A DNA stretch of 53,827 nt from assembly GCA_003246455.1 (NCBI GenBank), contig QKAF01000107.1, positions 1 through 53,827 of the forward strand, given 5' to 3'. Shown in pieces: positions 26,089 through 36,700 of the stretch (position 1 is its first letter; each line of letters begins with the position of its first letter). The notes under the pieces are model-generated. The model saw only the letters and a list, made by a program, of their open reading frames with translations. It ran no database searches and was not told where the DNA came from. This stretch comes from Bacteroidota bacterium (lineage in GTDB: Bacteria > Bacteroidota > Ignavibacteria > SZUA-365). Made by a program: the position numbers and the translations under genes.

Positions 26089-26562
26089 ATGAACAACCGA
26101 ATGAAATTCCATGCACTGGGCCTGGTCCTTCTTCTCGCATTTTCGCTCACCGCATGCAACACCGACGAGGGCGTCATTACTCCCGGCGATACGAACGTGC
26201 GCTCCGATGCAGGGGTAACGCTCGAGAAGGTCGGACGCGGACAGATCTGGGCCGGATGCACGCTGTTCAACACTGTCGGGACACCTGCGAATTTCAGTCC
26301 CGCTTCGGAGCCGTTCGATGAGCTGTATAACGTCGCCGTTTCCGGCGGTGCATTCAAGGACGGCATCGGGGCCATCTCCGAGTCCATGCCCGGAGACATG
26401 GACTTCAATGGAGGCCGGTGGCATGTGAACGTGCTCAAACCCGGTGTCAGCGTCAATAAGTATTCCACGGCATGCAGCGTCGAAGAGCTTGATCTTGACG
26501 ACTTCATGGGTACGAGCATCTATTTCGAATGCCCGCTCATCCCCATGAACCGGCGGCCGTAG
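26089..26562 (+). CDS. Lipoprotein of unknown function
   Basis: A 157-aa protein with a lipoprotein signal (lipobox SLTAC, Cys near residue 24) and no recognised domain. The mature part is beta-like, with a WAGCTLFN segment and two Met-Pro-Gly/Asp stretches. GAGG lies ahead of the start. It is followed by an intrinsic terminator shared with a convergent gene. Confidence 0.75.
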   Translation: MNNRMKFHALGLVLLLAFSLTACNTDEGVITPGDTNVRSDAGVTLEKVGRGQIWAGCTLFNTVGTPANFSPASEPFDELYNVAVSGGAFKDGIGAISESMPGDMDFNGGRWHVNVLKPGVSVNKYSTACSVEELDLDDFMGTSIYFECPLIPMNRRP

Positions 26563-26601
26563 CCTCACCGTTTCTTTTCCGTCCCTCATTTCCCGAAAAT
26601 G

Positions 26602-26639
26602 CCCCCGCTCCCTCCCGGTTAACGGTTTGGGAGCGGGGG
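26602..26639. terminator. Bidirectional intrinsic terminator
   Basis: CCCCCGCTCCC (26602-26612) pairs perfectly with GGGAGCGGGGG (26629-26639) across a 16-nt loop, between two convergent genes. The T-rich tails are modest on both sides (ATTGCATTTCC on plus; CATTTTCGGGAAATG on minus). Confidence 0.75.
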
Positions 26640-26652
26640 ATTGCATTTCCTC

Positions 26653-27408
26653 TCAGCGCATCATCATGTCTGTCAGCTCGACGGAGTACTGCTTGGCACT
26701 CGCATCGTACGAGATTCTGTACTTCATCGGAAACGCCTTGCCTGTCTGCTGGAAGGCGGCAGGCTGGACGATATCGATGTTCACATCCGGCTTCGATTCG
26801 AAGAACGCCTTCGTGATCATCGGTTCCATGAAAAGGAGGTTCCCGCGATAGAATCCGTAGATGAATGTCTTGTCGAAGGCTGATCCGTGCAGTTCGGGCG
26901 CCTGGCTGTCGAGGTAATGCGTCCCCATGTTCGGCACCGCCGAGAACGTCGAGAAGTATCCCGTCGGCATGTACTGGGCGGCCGGCAGTACGCTGTCAGG
27001 CCCCGGTATGATCGCGGCAACAGTCTGCTCATCGACGATGTAATAGTGCACGTCGAAATGCGGTACGGTGTAAATTCCTTCAGGTTCGTGACCCTGGGGA
27101 TTCCAGTCGAACATGAGAAATTCGAAGGGTGACGTCGAAACCTTCTTGGGCAGCTTCAGCGAAAGCGCGGTCGGGTCGGTGGGAAGACTGCTCAACACCG
27201 ATTCATCAAAGCGGATGCCGACCGCCTCGAGGCTGCCGTCGGCAGCCGCCCGTTCGTACACCGTAACCTGCCCCTGCCCCAGCGCAACGCTCTGGCCGTC
27301 GTAGGTTACGGCCTGTGCGGGCTGCACCGGGTCATCGTCATTGTCGCACGCTGTTACGAAACTGAGTGACAGCAATGCTCCTGCAAGAAGCACAGCAAAT
27401 CTATTCAT
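26653..27408 (-). CDS. DUF5602 (TTHB210-like) lipoprotein, tentative
   Basis: The 251-aa protein has a lipoprotein signal (FVTAC, Cys near 21) followed by an Asp-rich linker. The beta-rich body contains PHFDVHYYIVDEQ and a GTHYLDSQAPEL motif. The 'HFD-x-H-x-Y' pattern recalls DUF5602/TTHB210-type proteins, but this is a memory-based match. It could bind a metal through the His residues. AAAGGA precedes the start. It converges on the lipoprotein at 26089 and diverges from the gene at 27647. Confidence 0.7.
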   Translation of the reverse strand: MNRFAVLLAGALLSLSFVTACDNDDDPVQPAQAVTYDGQSVALGQGQVTVYERAAADGSLEAVGIRFDESVLSSLPTDPTALSLKLPKKVSTSPFEFLMFDWNPQGHEPEGIYTVPHFDVHYYIVDEQTVAAIIPGPDSVLPAAQYMPTGYFSTFSAVPNMGTHYLDSQAPELHGSAFDKTFIYGFYRGNLLFMEPMITKAFFESKPDVNIDIVQPAAFQQTGKAFPMKYRISYDASAKQYSVELTDMMMR

Positions 27409-27466
27409 TGATCTGTCCTTTCAGATGTGTTGAATCGACGGTTGCCCGTCATGAAGTACCAATCAG

Positions 27467-27477
27467 TATGCTACAAT
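27467..27477 (+). promoter_or_regulatory. Candidate extended -10 promoter
   Basis: TATGCTACAAT combines a TGn extension with the -10 hexamer TACAAT (27472-27477), about 170 bp before the start at 27647. No convincing -35 hexamer is seen. This would leave a ~160-nt leader. Confidence 0.35.
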
Positions 27478-27646
27478 ATACGCAGGATTGTCCGATTGTT
27501 TCAGCTTTGTGCCCTCATTCTCGTGGGCGCAAACGAGAAATCAACAGATTCCGCTGCGCTTTCCACACTTGAGACAGTTCCGTACATTACACTCCTGCAT
27601 CCTCGGCGGTAGACCTGGGGACGAATTTTTTGGATCGGAGGTATCG

Positions 27647-29008
27647 ATGAAGGCCATTCGGATCGCATTGCTCTCAATGCTGCTTACGGTTTCGGTCGCG
27701 GGCGTCTTGTCCGCACAGGAAGTACAGATCCCCATCGACGACGAAGGCCGTCTGCAGAGGATCACTCCCGAACTGGAGGAGGAACTCAAGCTGTTCACGG
27801 AGTATCCCGGCTTCATCGACGCGCGTCTTTTCCGTCTGTCCGAAAACCGGTATGAACTGGAAATAGAGTACGCGGAGAACGGAGAGACCCGGCGAAGCCG
27901 CCGTGAAATGTCGCATGAGGATATGCGTGCGTTCCGTCTGACCGTAGCCGATCGCCTGAGAATGCGCGCGCCGGGGCTGCTCGTCGATCACGAGGGCCGA
28001 TCCTCGTTCATCACGGGGATGACCGCGCTTTCACTCGGTTTCTACGGCTGGGCTGTTCCGGTCACCATGGGGGTCAGGAGCCCGAATGTCGCCGTCGGAA
28101 GCTATATGATGATCAGCGGCGCCGGCTTCCTCATCCCGTATCTCGCGACGAAGAACTCCCGGGTAACCGATGGCATGGCAACGCTCGGAATTCAGGGCGG
28201 AATCCGCGGTATCGCCGACGGCCTCCTGCTGTACTGGCTGGCAAGCCCCGGTTCGTCGAACGAACGCGAACTGATGGGCGCCGCCGTGGCCGGCAGCGTG
28301 ACCGAACTTATCGTCGGTTACAACGTCGCCGCCATCAGCGACCTCAGCGGCGGAAGCGCGAGTGTGATCAGCGCCGCCGGGAACTTCGGCCTGGGCATCG
28401 GCCTCGGAACGTACCTGCTCATCGCGAAAGACAGTTTTTCCGACAATCGTCTCGCGCCGGCTCTCGGGCTCGGGATGAGTGCCGCGGGGTACGTCGTTGG
28501 CGTTGTCATGGCGAATGACGCTCATTATACCACCGGTGATGCTACGGTGCTGAGCACACTCGGCGGATTATGTGCCTATGCGCCTCCAGCTCTGCTTTCG
28601 CTCACGGACAGCGAGGATGAGAATCTGTATATCAGCTCTTCTATCGCGGGTGCGATCGGCGGATTGATTCTCGGTCACTCGTTTCTTGCCACAAGGGATT
28701 TCACGACCTCGCAGGGAACGTATATCAGTCTGGGGACGAGCGCGGGAGGATTGATGGGGCTCGGGATCGCCATGCTGAGTGCGGACTCCGGCAGCGATGC
28801 CTCGTATTTCCTGACACTCAGCGCACTCGGCGCCGGCGCGGGATTCGCGATTCTCGCCAGCAGCTTCAGCGAAGAAGCCGAAAGCGCTGCGTCAGGGTTG
28901 AGCATGGGATTCCAGGTTTCCCCCCTGGGACTGCTTGCTGCTCTCGGGCGGGATCGGACCACAGATCGGCAGCCAGTACCCCTGATCTCGATGCAGATGC
29001 GATTCTGA
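27647..29008 (+). CDS. Glycine-rich multi-spanning membrane protein of unknown function
   Basis: The 453-aa protein has a signal peptide (cleaved after LSAQ, about 24), a short charged domain (about 25-120) and a long series of Gly/Ala/Ser-rich hydrophobic segments (about 125-440). Many carry small-xxx-small spacing, for example SAAGNFGLGIGLGTYLL and GTSAGGLMGLGIAM. It ends MQMRF, a terminal Phe seen in outer-membrane proteins, so membrane placement is uncertain. The start is supported by CGGAGG 5 nt upstream; the frame stays open 5' but in a noncoding-looking stretch. No family was recognised. Confidence 0.7.
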   Translation: MKAIRIALLSMLLTVSVAGVLSAQEVQIPIDDEGRLQRITPELEEELKLFTEYPGFIDARLFRLSENRYELEIEYAENGETRRSRREMSHEDMRAFRLTVADRLRMRAPGLLVDHEGRSSFITGMTALSLGFYGWAVPVTMGVRSPNVAVGSYMMISGAGFLIPYLATKNSRVTDGMATLGIQGGIRGIADGLLLYWLASPGSSNERELMGAAVAGSVTELIVGYNVAAISDLSGGSASVISAAGNFGLGIGLGTYLLIAKDSFSDNRLAPALGLGMSAAGYVVGVVMANDAHYTTGDATVLSTLGGLCAYAPPALLSLTDSEDENLYISSSIAGAIGGLILGHSFLATRDFTTSQGTYISLGTSAGGLMGLGIAMLSADSGSDASYFLTLSALGAGAGFAILASSFSEEAESAASGLSMGFQVSPLGLLAALGRDRTTDRQPVPLISMQMRF

Positions 29009-29095
29009 TTCGGGCGTCCAGACTGCGGCGGATCTCGCTTCGAGGGTCTCACTCAGGGCCGTACATGATCCATGGCGGAATGCGAACGGGTCGTG

Positions 29096-29135
29096 AAAAA
29101 GGCGCCTCTCTCACGGTGGAGGGAGACGCCTTTTT
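29096..29135. terminator. Bidirectional intrinsic terminator between convergent genes
   Basis: AAAAAGGCG (29096-29104) and CGCCTTTTT (29127-29135) bracket an inner CTCTCTC/GAGGGAG pairing. The T-run is present on both strands, so it can end both the membrane protein gene and the subtilase gene. Confidence 0.85.
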
Positions 29136-29150
29136 CCGTTCAACAGCGAT

Positions 29151-30527
29151 CTATTTGTGCAGCGCGAGAGACGCGTTCACTTCGGCCAGCTGCCGCGACG
29201 CACTTCCGACCGGAGCAATCTGCGCACCGCGGGCGGTGGCCTGCAGACGTGCGATCAGTTCAACCGGCGATCTTCCGCATGCGGCAGACTGCAGCATTGC
29301 TGCGACACCGGTCACATGACAGGCGGCAACCTCGGTACCCGTGGAGAATACATACCAGGAATCCGGATTGCGCAGCTGCATTGCGCGGGCTACCGCCGGT
29401 GACAGCGCCGAGATAACCATTTCGCTCATGTTGCGGAAGCTGCCCGAGCTGCAGTCGATGATACCGCCCGGTGCCGAAAGCGTGACGCCGTCTCCATAGT
29501 TCGAGTAGCATGCCAGCTTGGCACCGGCGACATCGGCCTGCCCTGTCGCACCGACAAGTACGACGTTCGAAGCAGATTCATGGAGCAGCGCAATTCCGCC
29601 CTCAAGCGACCGCGCATCGTTCCCGGCAGACGCGACGATCATCACGCCCTTCTTCCCGGCGTAGGATACCGCCTTCCCCAGCATTTCAATCAGCGGGGCG
29701 TAGCTGGCGTCCAGTTCCCGCGCTCCGAAGCTCAGGTTGATGATATCCACTCTCCCCTCATCGACAGCGTACATGATGCCCGCGATGAGATTCGAGAACG
29801 ATGCCCTGCCCTCGTCATCGAGGACTTTCACGCCGACAAGTGTGACATTCGGCGCGATGCCGGCGACACCGAAATTATTCGATGAAATAATGGCGGAGAC
29901 GTACGTTCCGTGGTAATGCCGGTCAATGAAGTCACGTGCATCTTCCGGATCGGAATCGCTCAGATTGATGCTGGCCGTGACGTCATATTTCCCGTTCAGG
30001 TCAACATGGTCGGGACTGATCCCGGTGTCCAGGAGTCCGACGCGTGTTGTGGTGTGCTGATTCCCTGCTTTCCACGCTTCCTCGACACCGATCTGCGAGA
30101 GCGGCCACTGGATATCGTAGAATTCCGCACTCTCGGGTTTGCTGTCCGCCGGCGGCGCGGGATCGGACTGCACGACGATGTTGCGTCCGGGAGCGAGTTT
30201 CTCGACCCAGAGCACGTTTCTGTCGGCAACGACCGCGTCAATCCCCGGCGCGTTCCGCAGGATGACGTTCGCCGCCCCGCCCGGGACCGATACCGCCGCG
30301 AGACCGATCTCGGGCCAGATATTCCGCAGCGTGGCGCCGGCTCCGCTCACGGCCGCAGTGAGTTCTTCCGCACTGCCGTGATACGCGACAAGACCGGTCG
30401 CGTTCGAAATGGCGTTGTGTCTCTCTGGCTGCTCCCCATGAGACATCGCAGCGGCCGTCGAAACATATGCAAGGCTGGCCATTATCACCAGCACTGTAAC
30501 CGCGGTGTATTGACTGATGCGTTTCAT
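29151..30527 (-). CDS. Subtilase (S8) family protein with catalytic Ser replaced by Glu
   Basis: The 458-aa exported protein has a signal peptide (to about 27), an inhibitor-I9-like prodomain (about 40-125) and a subtilisin domain. The catalytic Asp (D167 in GLLDTGISPDH), His (H206 in HYHGTYVS) and oxyanion Asn (N303 in VASAGND) are present. The serine motif, normally GTSMAAPHV, reads GTEVAACHV with Glu at residue 399. This should abolish ordinary serine-protease activity. It has no T9SS domain, so it may be periplasmic. AAGGAGG precedes the start chosen at 30527; the longer upstream frame is Lys/Arg-rich. The codon (GAG) is read directly from the sequence, but a sequencing error cannot be excluded. 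Confidence 0.88.
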   Translation of the reverse strand: MKRISQYTAVTVLVIMASLAYVSTAAAMSHGEQPERHNAISNATGLVAYHGSAEELTAAVSGAGATLRNIWPEIGLAAVSVPGGAANVILRNAPGIDAVVADRNVLWVEKLAPGRNIVVQSDPAPPADSKPESAEFYDIQWPLSQIGVEEAWKAGNQHTTTRVGLLDTGISPDHVDLNGKYDVTASINLSDSDPEDARDFIDRHYHGTYVSAIISSNNFGVAGIAPNVTLVGVKVLDDEGRASFSNLIAGIMYAVDEGRVDIINLSFGARELDASYAPLIEMLGKAVSYAGKKGVMIVASAGNDARSLEGGIALLHESASNVVLVGATGQADVAGAKLACYSNYGDGVTLSAPGGIIDCSSGSFRNMSEMVISALSPAVARAMQLRNPDSWYVFSTGTEVAACHVTGVAAMLQSAACGRSPVELIARLQATARGAQIAPVGSASRQLAEVNASLALHK

Positions 30528-30685
30528 TTCGCTCCTCCTTCTGCGATGCGGAATCGCCGTTCGAAGACGTGCTATAAAAAGTTTAATACGTTTTTTCTTT
30601 TTTTTGGCGTACGGCACCCCGCGTGAAGAAGTTTCACCAACTCGCCGCATTTTTGTTTCCGCTGATGATTTTTTTTGCGCTTGCG

Positions 30686-30720
30686 AAAAAAAAGGAGCAG
30701 GTCCCGAGGGACCTGCTCCT
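30686..30720 (-). terminator. Strong intrinsic terminator of the giant adhesin-like gene
   Basis: AGGAGCAGGTCCC (30693-30705) and GGGACCTGCTCCT (30708-30720) form a perfect 13-bp stem with a minimal loop. On the minus strand it is followed by eight T residues (plus-strand A-run, 30686-30693). It lies 24 bp after the stop codon of the 30744-36719 gene. Confidence 0.92.
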
Positions 30721-30743
30721 GCTGAACCGTTCGATACGGTTGT

Positions 30744-33700
30744 TTACTTGACCAGCATCATCTTCCGCTGATCGTGGAATATCGTTCCGTCCTGTCCCTT
30801 CGCAAGGATGCGATAGGTGAATACGCCGGACGAAACATTGACGCCTGCCGAGCTGCTGTTCCACATGATGGCATGCGTACCAGCCGGCATTTCTTCGTTC
30901 ACGAGGACGGCAACTTCCTCACCCAGCGAGTTATAGACCGCGAGATAGACGGTGCTGTACTCGGGCAGGGTGTAGGTGATCGTCGTCACCGGATTGAAGG
31001 GGTTCGGGTGGTTCTGATGGAGTTCGAAGCCCTGCGGCACTGCCTCGGTCCTCGCCGCTTTCGGCGGCGGGGTGACGTAGTAGCCACCGAAGAATCTCGC
31101 TGCATCGAAGCCCTTGTTGATGGCGTCGAGCGCGGCGACGATATCTGCAAGGGAAACACCCACGGGAGTCACACCAGCAAGCGCAAGGTTTGCCATTGCG
31201 AGCAGGTCCGCTGCCGTCTTGTTCGAACCGTTCGAGTTCAGTGCGCTCAGCACGTTCGGCGGGAAATAGAAGTTTTGGAACGTGCTGTCCGGCAGATCAT
31301 CCCCGTCAAGGCAGATACCGTTGACGTAGTCCGATCCCTCGGTCCTCATCCACGGTGTCGCGGGAGGCGGCAGGTAGAATGAAGATGCGAGCGTCGTGTC
31401 AAGCCTCAGGTTGAGAGCCAGGGTGATGGTCTGCGAAAGCAGGATGTTGTCGAAGCGGCCCTGGCTGTTCAGCGGCATGCCGGATGGCGTGATGCTGCAG
31501 TTGGGGCTGCTGAAGCGGTAATCCTGGGCAAGTGCGACAGGTGTGCCTCCGCCCGGGAGATACTGGATCACGCACGCTGCATCACCGGTGATGATGGTGA
31601 GCGAGCCCGCTCCCAGCTGGCCGACGGTGATGGTATCACCGCTGAGCATGAGCAGGGAATCGATCAACGCAGCAGTACCCTGTCCCGTTCCGCAGAACGC
31701 TCCGCCGGGATTGCCGTAGAAGCCCTGGGTGAGGGAACCGAACTGGTTGCACAGCTCGGTGATCGTCTGCGTGACGACGTTGGACTCGTTCGCGCAGGCG
31801 TCGACGGCTTTCCACGACTTGACGTGGGTGATGATTCCACCGTTGTAGATGATGGTATCAAGAACCACCACCAGAGCCGGATTCTGATCACAGTTATCCG
31901 CATAGATCGGATCGATGAAGAGAATCGGCTGGCCGCAGGCGACGGTATCGTCGGGTGCTCCCGTGATGGAAGGCGGAGCGGTATCGACGATGGAGAATCG
32001 TGCCATGGTGGACGAGGCGTTGCCGCAGGAGTCCGTGGCGTAGAACGTCACGTCAACATACCCGGTGCTGCCGCAGTTCGGCACGAAGTTGTTCGCATTG
32101 TAGTTGTGTGTCCACGCGAAATCGGAACACACGTCGCTCGCAATCGCGCCGCCCTGGTTTGCAATCCAGCTGTTCAGCCCGGAGAGGTTGCCGGTGCCGT
32201 CGCACTCCACGGTCGTATCCTGCGCCGCGGTCGTGATGGCCGGCGGAGTGGTGTCGACGATGGTGAAGCGCGCGGATGTCGAATCGGCATTGCCGCAGGC
32301 ATCGGTGGCGTAGAACGTCACGTCGATGTATCCGGCGCCGCCGCAGGTCGGCACGAACCTGTTCGCACTGTAATTGTGCGTCCAGGAGAACGAGGAGCAG
32401 GCATCCGTGGCAACCGCACCGCCATGGTTGGCGAGCCAGCTGTTCAGTCCGGCAGTGTTTCCGCTGCCGTCACATTCCACGGTCGTATCCTGCGCCGCGG
32501 TCGTGATGGCCGGCGGAGTGGTGTCGACGATGGTGAACCGCGCCGAGGTCGAATCCGCGTTGCCGCAGTCGTCGGTGGCGTAGAACGTCACGTCGACGTA
32601 TCCTGCGCCGCCGCAGGTTGGCACGAACCTGATCGGGTCGTAATTGTGTGTCCACGAGAACCCGGAGCACACATCACTGGCAACCGCACCGCCATGGTTG
32701 GCGAGCCAGCTGTTCAGGTTCGCAAGATTCCCGTTGCCATCGCATTCAACGGTCGTATCCTGCGCCGCCACCGTGATGTCCGGGGGCGTCGTGTCGACGA
32801 TCGTGAAGCGGGCGCCGGTCGAGGATGTATTGCCGCAGGTGTCCGTGGCGTAGAACGTCACGTCAACGTATCCGGCACCGCCGCAGGTCGGCACAAAGCT
32901 GTTCGCGTTGTAGTTATGCGTCCACGAGAACGCGGAGCACACGTCGCTGGCAACCGCGCCGCCGTGGTTGGCGAGCCAGTTGTTGAGGTCGGCGATGTTC
33001 CCGCCGCCGTCGCATTCCACTGTCGTATCCTGCGCCGCGGTCGTGATGGCCGGAGGCGTGGTATCGACGATGGTGAAGCGCGCGGAAGTAGAGGACGTAT
33101 TGCCGCAGGTGTCGGTGGCGTAGAACGTCACGTCAACATATCCGGCACCGCCGCAGGTCGGCACGAAGCTGTTCGCGTTGTAGTTATGCGTCCAGGAGAA
33201 CGCCGAACACACGTCGCTTGCAACCGCGCCGCCATGGTTGGCGAGCCAGTTATTCAGATCCGTGATATTTCCGCTGCCGTCGCATTCCACGGTCGTGTCC
33301 TGCGCCGCGGTCGTGATGGCCGGCGGAGTAGTGTCGACGATGGTGAAACGTGCGGAGGTCGAGTCGACGTTGCCGCAGTCGTCGGTGGCGTAGAACGTCA
33401 CATCGACGTATCCGGCGCCGCCGCAGGTCGGCACGAAGTTGAGCGGGCTGTAATTATGCGTCCATCCGAACGCGGAGCAGATGTCCGTTGCAGCGGCACC
33501 GCCGTGATTGGCGAGCCAGCTGTTCAGGTCCGTGAGATTGCCGTTGCCGTCGCATTCCACGGTCGTGTCCTGCGCCGCCACGGTGATGTCCGGAGGCGTC
33601 GTGTCGACGATCGTAAAGCGCGCGGAGGTCGTCGAAGCGTTGCCGCAGGTGTCCGTGGCGGTGAACATCACGTCCACGTATCCGGCGCCGCCGCAGGTCG

Positions 33701-36700
33701 GCACGAAGTTGTTCGCGTTGTAATTGTGGGTCCAGGAGAACGCAGAGCACACGTCCGTGGCAACCGCACCGCCGTGGTTGGCGAGCCAGTTGTTCAGGTC
33801 CGCAATGTTGCCGTTCCCGTCGCATTCCACTGTCGTATCCTGCGCCGCGGTCGTGATGGCCGGCGGGGTGGTGTCGACGATGGTCAGACGCGCAGAGGTC
33901 GAATCGACGTTTCCGCAGTCGTCGGTGGCGTAGAACGTCACGTCCACGTAACCGGCGCCGCCGCAGGTCGACACGAAATTGAGCGCGTTGTAGTTATGGC
34001 TCCAGCTGAAATCGGAGCACTGGTCCGTCGCTGTCGCACCGCCATGGTTGGCGAGCCAGCTGTTCAGGTTCGCGAGATTGCCGTTGCCGTCGCATTCCAC
34101 TGTCGTGTCCTGTGCCGCAACGATAACCGGCGGCGTCGTGTCGACGATGGTGAACGTTGCGGAGGTTGAATCGACATTGCCGCAGTCATCCGTCGCATAG
34201 AAGGTGACTGTTGCGCTGCCGGTCTCCCCGCAGAGATCCGAAAGACCGGAGAAGTTGTTGCTCCAGGTCACCGAACCGCAGGCATCCTGCGCCGTACCTC
34301 CGCCGTTGCTTCCGAGCCAGGCGTTCAATTCGGCGAGGTTGCCGCTGCCGTCGCATTCCACGGTGGTGTCGCGTGCGGCAGTGACGACCGGCGGGGTCGT
34401 ATCGATAACGAATACCGTCTGCGAGCAGCTGTCCGCGTTGCCGTAGGTGTCGGTGGCGACCCAGGTGCGCGTGACGCTGTAGGAATTCGGGCAGGAACCC
34501 GGGGCCATCACGGTATTGCTGATCACGACGACGGGATTCGGGTCGCAGTTATCGACCGCGGTCGGCGTCGTAAAGGGCAGCACTGTCGGCGCGGGACATT
34601 CGATGGTCGTGTCCGCCGTGCAGGTGATGACCGGCGGCGTGATGTCCCTCACCGCGACGGTCAGCGAGCAGGTGCTCGAACAGTACGGGAAGGTGGTTTC
34701 CGTGATGGTCAGCATGAGCGTGAAGGATCCGACTGCGACACCGGCATCCACGCTGACCGTCTGGCCGATAGTGGATCCGTTGATGCTGCCGTTCCCCGAG
34801 ATGCTCCAGGCGTAGGTGAACGCTCCGACTGGAGCACTGAAGATGTTGCCGGTCGAACCCGGGCAGACATCGCCGACGGGAGTGATGGAGCAGACCGGGT
34901 TGGACTTCACGGTGATCGTGCGTGACTCTGTCTCGGTGCATCCGTACACGTCCGTGACTGTCAGGGTCAGGGTGAACGAACCCGTTCCGGATGCGCTCAC
35001 AGTGACGGAATCCGACGTCGTGCCGGAGGTGATGGAGCCGTTGCCGGAAATCGACCACTGCCATGCGACGATGGAATCGATGGGAACCGGCGAGTTCGGG
35101 GCGAAGGATGCCCAGAAGGTATTTCCGACGGAGAATTCGCAGACGACCGAATCACCCGCGATCTCGAAATCGGGAATCGGGAAGACGCGGACGATTCCGG
35201 AACAGCCGGAAGAGCTCAATCCGTTCGCATCTGTCAGAACGACCGTGTACGTTCCCGCAGCGGCTGCGGGGACGACAATGCTCTGCGTGTTTGCGCTGAA
35301 ATTATTCGGCCCCGACCATGCGTAGGTGTACGGAGGCGTTCCCTGCGCGATTCGCTGCGCGGTCAGTGTGACCTGGGATTCATCGCAGATCGTGGTATCG
35401 GCGGGAAAAACCGCACAGACAGGCGCGGGGATGTGATTGCCGAAATTGATACCGCCGACGATATTGGTGCCGGTCATGTCTGCGTCCCAGGAAACCGGGC
35501 CCTGACCCAGCAGGATTCCTGCCGGCATGGTTGCGGTACCCTGCAGATAGGTGCCGCTGGAATTGACATCCGGATAGGTCTCCACCCACTCGGATGGCGG
35601 CGTCTGGGCAAATGCCGGCGCTGCGTTCGTGTATCCCGCCGACAATCCTGTCGTCGGACCGTTCGCCAGTTCCTCCGACACCACGTAATGCGCCTGCGGC
35701 AGGCCGGTGATCGACCACAGTCCCGAAGCGTTGGTTATCACCGTGTCGGAAATCGGCAGGCCGCCGATGATGGTGGAGATATAGATGGGCCAGCCGTCGA
35801 GAACGGTTTCATTGCCGTTCTGTACCTGGTTGCCGTCGATATCATGCCATTTCAGCCCGGAAAGCTCTCCCGCAGGCTGCGGCGGAATCGGGATGGGAAC
35901 CGTCTTGTTGCCGGTGACGAGATAGGTATGGCCTGAGGAACCGGAAACGAAGCCGGAACCATGACGGACATCACTGGCGAACGCGGAATAGCCGTAGACA
36001 TATCCGCCCCAGAAGTCCGTGGGCGAGGTATTCAGCTGCGACTGCAGACTGTGGTCCCAGATGAAGGTCTGCGCTTCGTGGAGATTGAAGTAGATGTAGA
36101 AGGTCGTCGTATTCGGAACATTGATCATACCGCCATACGCATTGATGATATCCTGGCGTGTGATCGTGAAGCACCGGGTCGCATCATCGGGTGCACCGAT
36201 CTGTCCAAGCGTGTTCCGGTTCATCTGCGTACTGTCGATGTTCAGAAGCCGATAGCCCGCCCAGTGATACTCGGTCCCCCAGGCATTCAGCCCCTGGCTG
36301 TTCTGCGCGGTTTCCAGCTCGAAGCGGGTAGTCAGCGGAAAGGCCGTACCAGCTGTATCTGATGGCCAGCCCTGGCTGTTGCTCAATCCGGTGGTCCCGA
36401 TCTGAAGCCCGCGCACCAGATCGATGAAACGGGCGTCGAGATTGCCGCGGGTAAAATCGAAACAGATGGATATGTCGGTGAAGTTGGGATTGGTAAGATC
36501 GACGTTTTTGAGCGTCAGTACGTATGGAACCCACTCCCCTTCGTTCCATGTGTTACCGAGATTTCCGGTCGACCACCCGAGGTTCAGACTCCCGTTTCCC
36601 GTCGTGTCTGCTTTGAAGCCCTCGTATCTCTGGACTCCCCAGCCGGTTTGTGCATGTAATGGCACGGACAAGCCGAGTAATATCAGCAGTACCGCGCACG

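Noticed and set aside
31824-34169. 781-aa open frame antisense to the adhesin repeats
   Set aside because: It is a shadow of the 270-bp repeats. Its periodic Arg/Gly-rich sequence simply reflects the repeat on the other strand.
31972-34405. Regular 270-bp repeats as a possible CRISPR-like array
   Set aside because: The repeats are translated in frame as 90-aa protein units with conserved Cys and have no short repeat/spacer structure.
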